This document shows, piece after piece, positions 50,870 to 58,911 of a stretch of DNA of 64,000 nucleotides. A program made the position numbers and the translations under genes. The notes under the pieces were generated by a model that saw only the letters and a list, made by a program, of their open reading frames with translations, ran no database searches and was not told the origin of the DNA. The stretch lies in NCBI RefSeq assembly GCF_029222705.1, contig NZ_JARGZF010000001.1, positions 1,670,437-1,734,436 on the forward strand, in the 5' to 3' direction. Source of the DNA: Knoellia sp. p5-6-4 (GTDB taxonomy: Bacteria > Actinomycetota > Actinomycetes > Actinomycetales > Dermatophilaceae). Position 1 is the first letter of the stretch. Every line of letters starts with the position of its first letter.

Positions 50870-52444
50870 ATGTCACCGCAGCAGCACGACCCGTCCGGGC
50901 TCCACGAGCGGCTGGTCGCCCCCCGACCCCTCAACCGACGTTCCTTCCTCACCGGCGTCGGCGGCGTCGCGGTCGTGGGTGGAGCCGCCGCCGGTGCACA
51001 GGCCGCGGCGCGACCCGACGCCGCCGTCGCCGCGCCACTGGGCGGCCGCGCGACGGCCGCGCCCGCGCCCGACCCCCTCGACCTGCTGAAGAAGATGTTG
51101 TCCTTCGACACCCAGAACTTCGGCCAGGGCGGCAAGACCCGCCCGCACGCGGAGTGGCTGAAGTCGGTGTGGGACGCCGCCGGCGTCCCGGCCGAGATCA
51201 TCCCCACACCGCAGCCCGACAACGTCCACCTCATCGCCCGCGTCGAGGGCACCACCTCGGCAGCTCCCCTGCTGCTGCTCGGCCACTCCGACGTCGTCCC
51301 CGTGGAACGGGAGAACTGGACCACCGATCCCTTTGCGGGAGAGGTCAAGGGTGGCGAGGTCTACGGTCGCGGCGCCCTCGACATGAAGGGCGCCAACGCC
51401 GCGTCCATCGCCGCCCTGCTGCGCCACCTCTCGGAGGGCGCCCGCTTCGAGCGCGACATCATCGTGCTCACCGACTGCGACGAGGAGGCGGGCAGCTACG
51501 GTTCGACCTGGCTCGCCCAGAACCACTGGGACAAGCTCGACTGCGGCATGGTTCTCACCGAGGGTGGCTGGTTCCTGGCCCAGTCTGATCGGACGACGCC
51601 GATGCTCATCACGGTGACCCGGCAGGACAAGGTCTACTTCAACCTCGACCTGTATGCCGCGGGCACCGCCACCCACTCCTCCAAGCCGATGCCGGACTCA
51701 GCGATCGTCGCGCTGTCGCGCGCCGTCGCCGACCTCGGCGACGACCTTGCGCCCGTGCACCTCACCGACGTCACGCGGGAGTACTTCGAGGCGCTGGCCG
51801 AGGCCACCGAGGATCGCTGGTGGGCCAAGGCGATCCGGCTCATGCTGTCGGCGCGCAGTCAGCAGGCCCGGGAGCGCGCCGCCCAGCTCGTCGTCGCGAG
51901 GTCCGACTACCCGTACCTGCACAGTGCCCTGCTGCGGACGACGACGGCATTGGTCATCGAGGACGCCGGCTACAAGGAGAACGTCATCCCCTCAGAGGCC
52001 CACGTGCGCGTCAACTGCCGCGGCATCCCGGGAGGCCAGAAGCCGCGCGAGTTCCTGGCTGTCGTGCGGGAGAAGATGGCCCGGCGCGACGTCGAGGTGA
52101 AGCTCGCGGCACCGGCCGGGGTCTCGGAGGCTGAGTACCTCGACCAGCTCGACACTCGTTGGGCGACCGAGCCGGCCGACCTCGACACCCCCCTCTACGA
52201 GGCGATCTCGCAGGCGTCCGTGCAGACCTACCCCTCGGCTCGGTTCTCGCCGGCGCTGTTCGAGGCGGGGACCAGCCTCGGGCCCTGGCGGGCCAAGGGC
52301 ATCCCGGGTTACGGCGTCTACCCCTACGTCATCAGCAACGAGCAGCTGGTCGGCATGCACGGCAACGACGAGCGCATCTACGTCGACGCCCTCGCCAAGG
52401 GCACCGACTTCATGCACCGGGTGTTTTCGAGGTTCCTCGCCTGA
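50870..52444 (+). CDS. Tat-exported M20 family metallopeptidase
   Basis: 524 residues from ATG 50870 (GGAG six bases upstream). A twin-arginine signal NRRSFLTGVGG starts near residue 23. The M20 zinc site is intact: LLLGHSDVVPV (His near 138), GRGALDMKG, DCDEEAGS (near 205) and the late MHGNDERIYVDAL. The dimerisation domain contains GTATHSSKPMPDSA. It should hydrolyse peptides or N-acyl amino acids outside the membrane. A 209-base upstream region holds its promoter, which I could not define. Confidence 0.92.
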   Translation: MSPQQHDPSGLHERLVAPRPLNRRSFLTGVGGVAVVGGAAAGAQAAARPDAAVAAPLGGRATAAPAPDPLDLLKKMLSFDTQNFGQGGKTRPHAEWLKSVWDAAGVPAEIIPTPQPDNVHLIARVEGTTSAAPLLLLGHSDVVPVERENWTTDPFAGEVKGGEVYGRGALDMKGANAASIAALLRHLSEGARFERDIIVLTDCDEEAGSYGSTWLAQNHWDKLDCGMVLTEGGWFLAQSDRTTPMLITVTRQDKVYFNLDLYAAGTATHSSKPMPDSAIVALSRAVADLGDDLAPVHLTDVTREYFEALAEATEDRWWAKAIRLMLSARSQQARERAAQLVVARSDYPYLHSALLRTTTALVIEDAGYKENVIPSEAHVRVNCRGIPGGQKPREFLAVVREKMARRDVEVKLAAPAGVSEAEYLDQLDTRWATEPADLDTPLYEAISQASVQTYPSARFSPALFEAGTSLGPWRAKGIPGYGVYPYVISNEQLVGMHGNDERIYVDALAKGTDFMHRVFSRFLA

Positions 52445-52457
52445 GTCACGTGGCCGG

Positions 52458-52507
52458 CTGGTGCGGCTCCGCAGTCCTGCAGTTCAGCGGGTGCGGAGCC
52501 GCACCAG
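52458..52507. terminator. perfect 16-base inverted repeat between convergent genes
   Basis: CTGGTGCGGCTCCGCA (52458-52473) is the exact reverse complement of 52492-52507, with an 18-base loop. The right arm lies within the last codons of the DUF3806 gene. It probably terminates both genes. Confidence 0.75.
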
Positions 52508-52999
52508 GTGTCCGACGACGCCCGGCACCCAGCCCTGCTCGCGGCGGAGCCAGCGCACCGCGACGAGGTTCATCGGCACCACCACGAAGCCGCCGCGCAT
52601 GCCGTCGGCCACCGCGAGGTCGGTGCCGAACGCGTCGGTCACCAGCTGCCAGCGCAGGTCGGTGTGGCGGTGCAGGTGCTCGCCGATGCCGAGGGCGAAG
52701 CGCTCGACGATGCGGTCGTGCGGCTCCCGCTCCGGCTCCGGCGCCGACTCCCAGGCGACGAAGGCCGCGTCGAGGCCCGCCCCGATCGAGCCGAGGTCGT
52801 CGACGTCGACGCCGACCGCCTCGAGCTCGACGAGTGCCGTCGCGATGCGCGCCTGCTCATGCTCGGGCACGCTCTCGACCACCGGCGTCAGGGGGACCTC
52901 GTCACCGAGACCGAGACCCGCACCCGACGACGGGCTTGCGGACCCGGCTCGTGGCTCCTCGGTCGCCGTCGAGCGTGCACCTCGTCTGAACCACGCCAT
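52484..52999 (-). CDS. DUF3806 family protein
   Basis: 171 residues, soluble and acidic. The family core is GAGLDAAFVAWE and HRHTDLRWQLVTDAFGTDLAVADGMRGGFVVVPMNLVAVRWLRREQGWVPG, which is typical of DUF3806. Function unknown. TACGCT lies six bases before the ATG, and GAGGAG directly before the ATG is too close to be an SD. Its 3' end is part of the inverted repeat. Confidence 0.85.
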   Translation of the reverse strand: MAWFRRGARSTATEEPRAGSASPSSGAGLGLGDEVPLTPVVESVPEHEQARIATALVELEAVGVDVDDLGSIGAGLDAAFVAWESAPEPEREPHDRIVERFALGIGEHLHRHTDLRWQLVTDAFGTDLAVADGMRGGFVVVPMNLVAVRWLRREQGWVPGVVGHLVRLRTR

Positions 53000-53005
53000 C
53001 TCCTC

Positions 53006-53011
53006 AGCGTA
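53006..53011 (-). promoter_or_regulatory. probable -10 element of the DUF3806 gene (leaderless)
   Basis: TACGCT on the minus strand ends six bases before the ATG at 52999. Confidence 0.4.
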
Positions 53012-53038
53012 GTGACGACCGGCGCGAACGGCTCGGGC

Positions 53039-53368
53039 TCAGATGACCTGCGGATGCCCGGAGGTGGAGACGACCGGCTTGCCCGCCGCGTGCCAGCCCT
53101 TCATGCCGCCCTCGAGGTTGGCGACGTCGAACCCCTGCTGGCTCAGCCACGCCACCGCGCGCGACGACCGGCCACCGCCGCGGCAGGTCACGGCCAGCGT
53201 GCCGTCGTCGGTGTCCGGCAGCTCGTGCAGGCGCGAGGGCAGCTCGCCGAGCGGGATGTGCACGGCGCCGGGGGCGTGGCCGGCGTCCCACTCGTCCTGC
53301 TCGCGGACGTCGAGGATGACGGCGTGGTCGGGCACCTCGGTGTGCGCAATCTGGGGGATCTCACTCAT
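53039..53368 (-). CDS. rhodanese-like domain protein
   Basis: 109 residues, one rhodanese domain. HAVILDVREQDEWDAGHAPGAVHIPLGEL is the N-terminal signature, and VTCRGGGRSSRA is the active-site loop with the persulfide cysteine. It probably carries sulfane sulfur. ATG 53368 has AGGATG upstream; an ATG at 53377 is the alternative. No partner is evident. Confidence 0.9.
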   Translation of the reverse strand: MSEIPQIAHTEVPDHAVILDVREQDEWDAGHAPGAVHIPLGELPSRLHELPDTDDGTLAVTCRGGGRSSRAVAWLSQQGFDVANLEGGMKGWHAAGKPVVSTSGHPQVI

Positions 53369-53403
53369 ACCGGTCATCCTGACACGCACGTGACCTGCTG
53401 CGC

Positions 53404-53961
53404 TCAGTGCAGCTCTCCGTAGACCGCGGCGTTGAGCTCGGCCACCCGGTGCCAGCTGATTCCCTCCGCCTGCTCGCGGGCGAGCGGGTGCTCCGAGTCG
53501 TGCCCCTGCTCGACCTCGATCCGCGGCACCAGGCCGGGGGCGCGGGTGTGCACCACGGCCCGCACGTCGAGCGTCGACGGCTCGTAGGGCAGCTCGCTCG
53601 CCAGCAGCCCGTAGACGGGTGGCACCCGCTCGGCCCGGTCGGGCTCGTCCCAGTGCTCGAAGAGCACCTCGAGGCTCTCGCCGCTCACCAGCACCCACAC
53701 CGACCACGAGAACGACGACCGGTCCGCGCCGTCGAGCAGGGGCAGCGCCAGCTCTGCGCGCAGGAAGTACGACGTCCCGCCCTCGGGGCCGGCCTCGGGC
53801 AGGAAGCAGAGGTCCTCGGTGAGCTCGCCGGCGGCGCGCTGGGCGGCGGTCGCGACGTCCCAGGCGTGCGGCGAACCCGACCCCATCGCCGTTGCGAGGT
53901 CGAGGTGCAACGCCCCGCAGGTCGGGCAGGGCGCGGCGGCGGGAACCGCAGCCTCGGTCAC
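53404..53961 (-). CDS. DUF2199 domain-containing protein
   Basis: 185 residues. APCPTCGALHLDL near the N-terminus is a CxxC zinc-like motif. It is followed by the DUF2199 core LCFLPEAGPEGGTSYFLRAELALPL, FSWSVWVLVSGESLEVLFEHWD and the C-terminal HPLAREQAEGISWHRVAEL. Function unknown. The GTG start overlaps the stop of the Fpg-like gene (GTGA), so it is expressed with it. Confidence 0.88.
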   Translation of the reverse strand: MTEAAVPAAAPCPTCGALHLDLATAMGSGSPHAWDVATAAQRAAGELTEDLCFLPEAGPEGGTSYFLRAELALPLLDGADRSSFSWSVWVLVSGESLEVLFEHWDEPDRAERVPPVYGLLASELPYEPSTLDVRAVVHTRAPGLVPRIEVEQGHDSEHPLAREQAEGISWHRVAELNAAVYGELH

Positions 53962-54818
53962 TTGAGCAGCCTCGACATCCGGCGGTCGGCCAACGGCTTG
54001 CCCCCGGTCTGGCAGGTCGCGCAGTACTGCAGCGACGAGTCGGCGAACGAGACCTCACGCACCGTGTCACCGCACTCCGGGCACGTCTCCCCGGTGCGGC
54101 CGTGCACCCTCATGCCTGCCCGCTTGGCGTCCTTGAGCTCGGCCGCCGGCTTCCCGGAGGCCGCGAGCACCGCAGCCGACAGCGTCTCCCGCAGCGCGGC
54201 ATACAACCGATCCACCGACGCCTCGTCGAGCGTCGCCGCGATCGCGAACGGCGACATCTTCGCGACGTGCAGGACCTCGTCCGAGTAGGCGTTGCCGACG
54301 CCGGCGATGACCGACTGGTCGCGCAGCACGCCCTTGACCTGTGCGCGGCGGCTGTGCAGCAGCCCGCCGAAGACCTCCCGGGTGAACTCCGGCGCCAGGG
54401 GGTCGGGGCCGAGCGTGGCGATGCCGGGCACCTCGGCGGGCTCGTTCACGATGTAGGCCGCGAGCCGCTTCTTCGTGCCGGCTTCCGTCAGGTCGAACCC
54501 GGAGCCGTCGGAGAAGCGCACCCGCAGGGCGATCGGCGACTTGCCGGGCCGCAGCGTCGTGGGCGAGATCGAGTCGCTCCACCGCAGCCAGCCCGCCCGC
54601 GCGAGGTGGAAGACCAGGTGCGTGCCGGAGCAGTCGAGGTCGATGAACTTCCCGTGCCGGGCGACCGCGTCGACGGGCAGCCCCACGAGCGCCTGCGGCG
54701 GTGGGTTGAACGTCTTGAGCACCGAGATCGACCCCAGCTCGACGCCGGTCACCGCCAGGCCGTCCGTGCGCGCGGACAGGAAGTCGACCAGCGCCTGCAC
54801 CTCGGGTAGCTCGGGCAT
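53958..54818 (-). CDS. Fpg/Nei family DNA glycosylase
   Basis: 286 residues. The N-terminus MPELPEVQALVDFL carries the catalytic Pro2 and Glu3, and RHGKFIDLD the conserved Lys. VKGVLRDQSVIAGVGNAYSDEVLH is the helix-two-turn-helix. TCPECGDTV...YCATCQTGGK is the C-terminal zinc finger. It excises oxidised bases and cleaves the strand. PEVQAL rather than PEVET points to the actinobacterial Fpg2/Nei-like branch, not standard MutM. CATGAT six bases before the ATG could be a -10. Confidence 0.93.
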   Translation of the reverse strand: MPELPEVQALVDFLSARTDGLAVTGVELGSISVLKTFNPPPQALVGLPVDAVARHGKFIDLDCSGTHLVFHLARAGWLRWSDSISPTTLRPGKSPIALRVRFSDGSGFDLTEAGTKKRLAAYIVNEPAEVPGIATLGPDPLAPEFTREVFGGLLHSRRAQVKGVLRDQSVIAGVGNAYSDEVLHVAKMSPFAIAATLDEASVDRLYAALRETLSAAVLAASGKPAAELKDAKRAGMRVHGRTGETCPECGDTVREVSFADSSLQYCATCQTGGKPLADRRMSRLLK

Positions 54819-54855
54819 GGGCCCATCATGCCCGCAGCCGCGGCGGTGTGCGGGC

Positions 54856-55914
54856 TCAGCGGGCCAGGGCCACCCGCAGCAGCCGCAGCAGCCCCCACCC
54901 GTCACCGGCGCGGCACACCGGGACATCCCTGTGGTGCCTGTGGCGGGGGGCCAGCTCCTCGTTGGAGACCGGTATGCCGTGGGACAGCACCTGTTCGGTG
55001 GGCGTCAGCTCGCGGATCGCGATGGCCTGCACCCGGTCGGGGCGCTCCTCGGCGAAGTCGCCGTAGATCTTGGGGTCGTGCTGGCCGTCGTCGCCGACGA
55101 GCACCCACCGGATGTGGGGCAGCTCGTTGGCGAGGCGGTGCAGGCACGAGCGCTTGTGCTCCTGACCCGAGCGGAACCAGCCGGTGTTGGTGGGACCCCA
55201 GTCGGTGAGCAGCAAGGGGCCGAGGGGGTAGCCGTGCCTCTTGAGGAACCGGTTGAGGTGCGGCGAGGTGTTCCACGCCCCGGTGGAGACGTAGACGATC
55301 GGGGCGTCGGGGTGCTCGGCCAGCAGCTCCCGGTAGAGCGACGCCATGCCGGGTACGACGTGGCGGGCGCTCTCGGTGCGCACGAAGGTGTTCCAGGCGG
55401 CGATCAACGGACGGGGCAGGGAGGTGCTGATCACGGTGTCATCGATGTCGCTGATGATCCCGAAGGTGGCCTCGGGCGAGACAACGCAGACCGCGGCCCG
55501 CACGCTCTCGGCATCGTGCGCCTCGATCTCGACCTCGTGCCAGCCGGGGTCGAGCCCGTGGTCCTTGACCGTGACGTCGATGTAGCCGCTGCGGTCGGAG
55601 CGGGCGCGGACGGTGCGCCGGCCGACGGTGATGGTCACCGGCACGTTCATCGAGGGCGCGGTGATGAAGGCGCGCCACCCCCGCTGCTCCTCCTCGGCGG
55701 CACGCAGCTCCGACACCGAGGCCTCGGCGTCGGCGCCGGGGTGCTCCTCCGGTCGACGGGTCAGCAGCACTCGGCCCAGCACGCGGACGAAGTCCTCCGA
55801 GCCGTACCCGGTGTGGCTGACGACCCGGTTCTTCCACCCCCGTCCCCGCAGCAGGGCGTTGACCTGACGGTGCCAGGCGTCCTCGACGATCGCGGCGGCG
55901 TGGGGGCGGGCCAT
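54856..55914 (-). CDS. App1-family phosphatidate phosphatase (DUF2183)
   Basis: 352 residues. The HAD-like motif DIDDTVISTSLP lies near residue 165, with YVSTGAWNTSPHL and LVGDDGQHDPKIYGDF as later motifs. An N-terminal beta domain precedes it. The family is named for yeast App1, a phosphatidate phosphatase, which suggests a lipid or phospholipid substrate. The -10 hexamer TAGGGT lies seven bases before the ATG and includes the stop of the dsbA-like gene. Confidence 0.88.
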   Translation of the reverse strand: MARPHAAAIVEDAWHRQVNALLRGRGWKNRVVSHTGYGSEDFVRVLGRVLLTRRPEEHPGADAEASVSELRAAEEEQRGWRAFITAPSMNVPVTITVGRRTVRARSDRSGYIDVTVKDHGLDPGWHEVEIEAHDAESVRAAVCVVSPEATFGIISDIDDTVISTSLPRPLIAAWNTFVRTESARHVVPGMASLYRELLAEHPDAPIVYVSTGAWNTSPHLNRFLKRHGYPLGPLLLTDWGPTNTGWFRSGQEHKRSCLHRLANELPHIRWVLVGDDGQHDPKIYGDFAEERPDRVQAIAIRELTPTEQVLSHGIPVSNEELAPRHRHHRDVPVCRAGDGWGLLRLLRVALAR

Positions 55915-55921
55915 GGCCAGA

Positions 55922-55927
55922 ACCCTA
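55922..55927 (-). promoter_or_regulatory. probable -10 element of the App1 gene, overlapping the dsbA-like stop
   Basis: TAGGGT on the minus strand ends seven bases before the ATG at 55914. Its TAG is the stop codon of the upstream gene. Confidence 0.45.
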
Positions 55928-56755
55928 GGGCCTGGCGAGCACGCTCCTGAACTGCTCGACGAGCTGGTCGCCGCTGGTTCCTGGGCCCTCGAGCTCGCTC
56001 AGGCGCCTCCCGTGGCTGAGCAGCAACGTGGGGCCTCGGCGGGCCTCGAGGTCGTGGGCGAGGAGGAAGTCCTCCTCGGCGAGCTCCGCGGCTCGGCTCG
56101 ACCCCGCGAACAGGGCCACGGCGTCGCCGTCCAGCCCGAGGCCGTCGGCGACGTCCTTGACCGTGGCGGGGTCTGCGAGGCTCCGGCCTTCCCAGAAGAA
56201 CGCCCGCTGTGCAGCCCACAGGCCCTCCAGTACCCGGGCCGGGGCGGCTGCGGTGAGACTGATCACCGCAGCCGCGGCCGCCCGGGAGTCGAGCGGCATG
56301 ACGCCGTCGGCGAGCGCCAGCTCGTACCCGGGGCCGAAGCGTGCGCCGGTGGCCCGCCGCACCGCCTGCAGCGGCGAGGTCGTGGCGGCGATGGGCTCCC
56401 CGTGGAAGAGGCCGATGCTGACGACCTCGAGGTCAGCCTCGCCGTCGATCTCGTGGAGCAGCTGGCTGAGGGCGGGCAGGTAGCCGTAGGACCATGGGCA
56501 GTAGGGGTCGTGCAGGTAGACCAGCAGCGGGCGCTCGACGTCGCGGGGCGCCGGGCCGGTGGCCCGGAAGGCCGAGCCGAGGCGGACCCGCCACTGTTCG
56601 GTGGATCCCGGCCTGTGGTCGAGCGAGCGGCTCGCGTGGGCGCACCACGAGCTCAGGCCGAGGGCGGCGGAGCCCCGGTGTCGGTCGGAGACGTGTCGGG
56701 ACGGGTGTAGGGGGGAAACGGTTCGGTGGGATGGGTGTCGGCAGGATGCGGGCAC
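55925..56755 (-). CDS. DsbA-family (thioredoxin-fold) protein
   Basis: About 276 residues. PLLVYLHDPYCPWSYGYLPAL holds a CPWS active site (single cysteine, as in DsbA/FrnE-like oxidoreductases and HCCA isomerases). A helical insertion follows, with LEGLWAAQRAFFWEGRSLADP, and then RGPTLLLSHGRRL as the cis-Pro strand. GTG 56755 was chosen because GGAGGAGG (56761-56768) is ideally placed for it. The ATG at 56785 falls inside a terminator-like hairpin. The first 75 residues have no recognisable fold, so the start is not certain. Confidence 0.82.
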   Translation of the reverse strand: MPASCRHPSHRTVSPLHPSRHVSDRHRGSAALGLSSWCAHASRSLDHRPGSTEQWRVRLGSAFRATGPAPRDVERPLLVYLHDPYCPWSYGYLPALSQLLHEIDGEADLEVVSIGLFHGEPIAATTSPLQAVRRATGARFGPGYELALADGVMPLDSRAAAAAVISLTAAAPARVLEGLWAAQRAFFWEGRSLADPATVKDVADGLGLDGDAVALFAGSSRAAELAEEDFLLAHDLEARRGPTLLLSHGRRLSELEGPGTSGDQLVEQFRSVLARP

Positions 56756-56779
56756 GCGCACCTCCTCCAGGAGACAGAA

Positions 56780-56818
56780 AAGCAACCGGCCAGCCCTTGC
56801 GGCTGCACCCGGTTGCTT
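56780..56818 (-). terminator. terminator/attenuator hairpin before the dsbA-like gene
   Basis: On the minus strand AAGCAACCGG pairs with CCGGTTGCTT, with an inner CAGCC/GGCTG stem, and the stem runs into TTTTCTG. It lies after the GAF-ANTAR gene and 11 bases before the dsbA SD. Confidence 0.75.
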
Positions 56819-56843
56819 CAGGTGGTGTCGACACTAACCCATG

Positions 56844-56862
56844 GCCCCCGCCGCGCGGGGGC
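56844..56862 (-). terminator. second hairpin between GAF-ANTAR and dsbA-like genes
   Basis: GCCCCCGC and GCGGGGGC form a perfect eight-base stem with a three-base loop, 15 bases after the GAF-ANTAR stop. It precedes the T-tailed hairpin at 56780-56818. Confidence 0.6.
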
Positions 56863-56877
56863 TCCGTCCACCAGCTG

Positions 56878-57630
56878 TCAGGCCGGCAGCTCGTCTCCCG
56901 TGACGCGCTCCACCCGGCCGACGACCTCGCCGACGATCTCGGCGGCCAGGGCGCGAAGCTTGACGTTGCGGTTCTGGGAGTGGCGTCGGAGCGCCTCGAA
57001 GGCCTGCGTCTCGTCGATGGCGTGACGACCCATGAGCACCCCCTTGGCCTGCTCGATCACAGCCCGGCTGGCCATCGCCTGCTCCATCTGCGCGGCCAGC
57101 TCGCGGGCCCCCTCGAGCTCGAGGACGGCGCCGACCGCGTCGGCCGCGCGAGAGGCGGCCATCCGCACGAGCGCACGGTCGGTGTCGTCGAAGGCGTGCC
57201 GCGTCCTGCCGTAGAGGTTGAGGGCGCCGAAGCAGCGCCCACCCGAGAGCAGCGGCATGGCCAGCAGCGACTGCACGTCGGCGGTGTCGACCGCAGAGGT
57301 GAACATCGGCCACCTTTCGTGCGCGCCGGCCAGGTCGACGAGGTTCTCCCGGCGGTTGCGGTAGGCGTCCAGGCACGGGCCGTCGTCGACGGCGTACTGC
57401 ACCGCGTCGATCTCCAGGGTGCGCGCCGTCGTGTAGGACGCCGTGCGCGGACGGTCCTCGAGGACGATCGTGACCCCGACGGCGTCGCAGTGCTCGACGT
57501 TGTCGCGCACCGCGAAGACGAGGCCGTCGAGGTAGGACCCCAGCTCTTCCATCGACCCCAGCACCCCGGACAGGGCGGCCATCAGACGCTCGGTGGGCGT
57601 CGTCGGGACCGCGCTCGACTGGTGGCTCAT
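56878..57630 (-). CDS. GAF and ANTAR domain-containing antiterminator-like regulator
   Basis: 250 residues. A GAF domain (about 20-165) contains VQYAVDDGPCLDAYRNRRE and SLLAMPLLSGGRCFGALNLYG. The ANTAR RNA-binding domain at the C-terminus is AMASRAVIEQAKGVLMGRHAIDETQAFEALRRHSQNRNVKLRALAAEIV. Such proteins bind paired RNA hairpins and prevent termination upon a signal sensed by GAF. ATG 57630 has GAGGAG seven bases upstream. Two hairpins lie between this gene and the next, which could be a target. Confidence 0.93.
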   Translation of the reverse strand: MSHQSSAVPTTPTERLMAALSGVLGSMEELGSYLDGLVFAVRDNVEHCDAVGVTIVLEDRPRTASYTTARTLEIDAVQYAVDDGPCLDAYRNRRENLVDLAGAHERWPMFTSAVDTADVQSLLAMPLLSGGRCFGALNLYGRTRHAFDDTDRALVRMAASRAADAVGAVLELEGARELAAQMEQAMASRAVIEQAKGVLMGRHAIDETQAFEALRRHSQNRNVKLRALAAEIVGEVVGRVERVTGDELPA

Positions 57631-57789
57631 GGGGCACTCCTCTCGGGGGTTGGGTGGTCCAACCGTAATCCGGAACCTCCCGCGATGAGGAGCCCCAGGC
57701 CCTGCCCGCGAACGAGCGCCAGCGTGCCACCGCCGTGGAGGAATCGACGGTGGCACGCTGGGTCCATGCGGCCGGTCAGGCGGTGGCGC

Positions 57790-57903
57790 CTACGGCCAGA
57801 TCGGGGCGACCCACTCCGGGTGCGCGACGACCGTGCCGGCCGCCACCAGGAGGACGGCAGCCGGCACGGTCGGTCTCGGGCGCGCACGCACGGTGAGCTG
57901 CAT
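57790..57903 (-). CDS. putative 37-residue single-helix small protein
   Basis: ATG 57903 is preceded by GGGAGG nine bases upstream, a good SD. The protein begins MQLTVRARPRP, has one hydrophobic stretch TVPAAVLLVAAGTVVA (about 12-27) and ends HPEWVAPIWP. A positive N-terminus before a single helix fits a small membrane protein or a short exported peptide. I recognise no family. The main support is the SD and amphipathic order; the codon bias is consistent with coding but short. Confidence 0.45.
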   Translation of the reverse strand: MQLTVRARPRPTVPAAVLLVAAGTVVAHPEWVAPIWP

Positions 57904-57925
57904 GGCAGGCAACCTCCCAGCCGCA

Positions 57926-57979
57926 CGGCATACGGCAGGAGAAGACCCGGTCAGGGATTGACAAAGATCCGGTATGCCG
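57926..57979. repeat. facing pair of the overrepresented octamer
   Basis: CGGCATAC (57926-57933) and GTATGCCG (57972-57979) form an inverted repeat with a 38-base spacer just before the PfkB gene. Both are copies of the octamer found throughout the window. Confidence 0.5.
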
Positions 57980-57996
57980 TGGGGCAGGATGGCCGC

Positions 57997-58911
57997 ATGG
58001 GTGCCCTGGGCGCGTCGCGCCGGCCGAGCGCGGCGGTGGTCGGCGGCGTGAGCTGGAACCAGGTCATCGACGTGCCCCGGCTGCCGCAGGGTCGCACGGA
58101 GACCCTCTTCGCCACCGCGGCACGGGAAGGCATCGGTGCGACCGGCTCGGGCAAGGCCCTGAACCTGGCCCGGCTGGGATTCGCCACCCGGCTGCACGCC
58201 CTGGTCGGCGACGACCCCGAGGGGGACCGTGCTGCTGCGGAGCTGGCCGACGCAGGGGTGGACCTGACCCGGGTGACCGACCCCGCCGGCACCGAGCGGC
58301 ACGTCAACCTCATGGACCCCGCGGGCCGTCGGGCGAGCGTCTACGTCAACGGCGGCACGCACGACCCGGACGACTCCATGGTCTCGGCCGAGGAGCTGGC
58401 GGCCTTCACGGTCGGGGCCGACTACGTGTGGGTCAACCTGGCCAACTACGCCCGGAGGGTGCTGCCCGCCCTGGCCGCCGCCGACACCCCCGTCTGGGTG
58501 GACGTGCACGACTGGGACGGGGAGCAGGAGTTCCACCGCGACTTCGTCGCCGCGGCCCGCTACCTCTTCCTCTCCGACGAGGCGCTGGACGACGCCGTGG
58601 GCTTCGCCGGCCACCTGGCGCGCAGCCGGGAACTCGTGGTGGTGACCCACGGGAGCCGGGGTGCGACGGCGCTGCTGCCGGGCCACGAGCCGCTGTTCGT
58701 GCCACCGGTCGAGGTGGACGCGGTCGACCCGAACGGTGCCGGTGACGCGTTCTGCGCCGGGGTCGCCTACGGGCACAGCCGCGGCTGGGACTGGCCGCGG
58801 AGCCTGCGTGCCGGGGCCGCCGTCGCGGCGGGGTGCGTCGCGAGCCCGCACCTGGCCGACCCCACCCTCGACGAGCAGTGGCTCGAGCGCCAGGTGGGTG
58901 TCCGTGCCTGA
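57997..58911 (+). CDS. PfkB-family carbohydrate kinase
   Basis: 304 residues. The start VVGGVSWNQVIDVPRLPQG, the GATGSGKALNLARLG block and the C-terminal VDPNGAGDAFCAGVAYG with catalytic Asp near 250 follow the ribokinase/PfkB pattern. The substrate is a sugar or nucleoside. The next gene, a fructosamine-kinase-like protein, overlaps by eight bases, so ketosamine or sugar salvage is a reasonable guess. ATG 57997 has GGGCAGG upstream; a GTG at 57979 is possible. Confidence 0.9.
   Translation: MGALGASRRPSAAVVGGVSWNQVIDVPRLPQGRTETLFATAAREGIGATGSGKALNLARLGFATRLHALVGDDPEGDRAAAELADAGVDLTRVTDPAGTERHVNLMDPAGRRASVYVNGGTHDPDDSMVSAEELAAFTVGADYVWVNLANYARRVLPALAAADTPVWVDVHDWDGEQEFHRDFVAAARYLFLSDEALDDAVGFAGHLARSRELVVVTHGSRGATALLPGHEPLFVPPVEVDAVDPNGAGDAFCAGVAYGHSRGWDWPRSLRAGAAVAAGCVASPHLADPTLDEQWLERQVGVRA

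Larger units (their letters stand above)
57631..57996. other. 366-base region between GAF-ANTAR and the PfkB kinase
   Basis: From left to right it holds a possible GAF-ANTAR -10 (TACGGT, minus strand, 57662-57667), a supported small reading frame (57790-57903, minus strand), a facing pair of the octamer CGGCATAC/GTATGCCG (57926-57979) and a TTGACA (57958-57963) without a matching -10. Confidence 0.6.

Noticed and set aside
56756-56785. ATG 56785 as the start of the dsbA-like gene
   Set aside because: It lies inside the right arm of the terminator-like hairpin, whereas GTG 56755 has an ideal GGAGGAGG.
57958-57963. TTGACA as the -35 of the PfkB kinase gene
   Set aside because: No acceptable -10 lies 16-19 bases downstream; the nearest candidate is 21 bases away.
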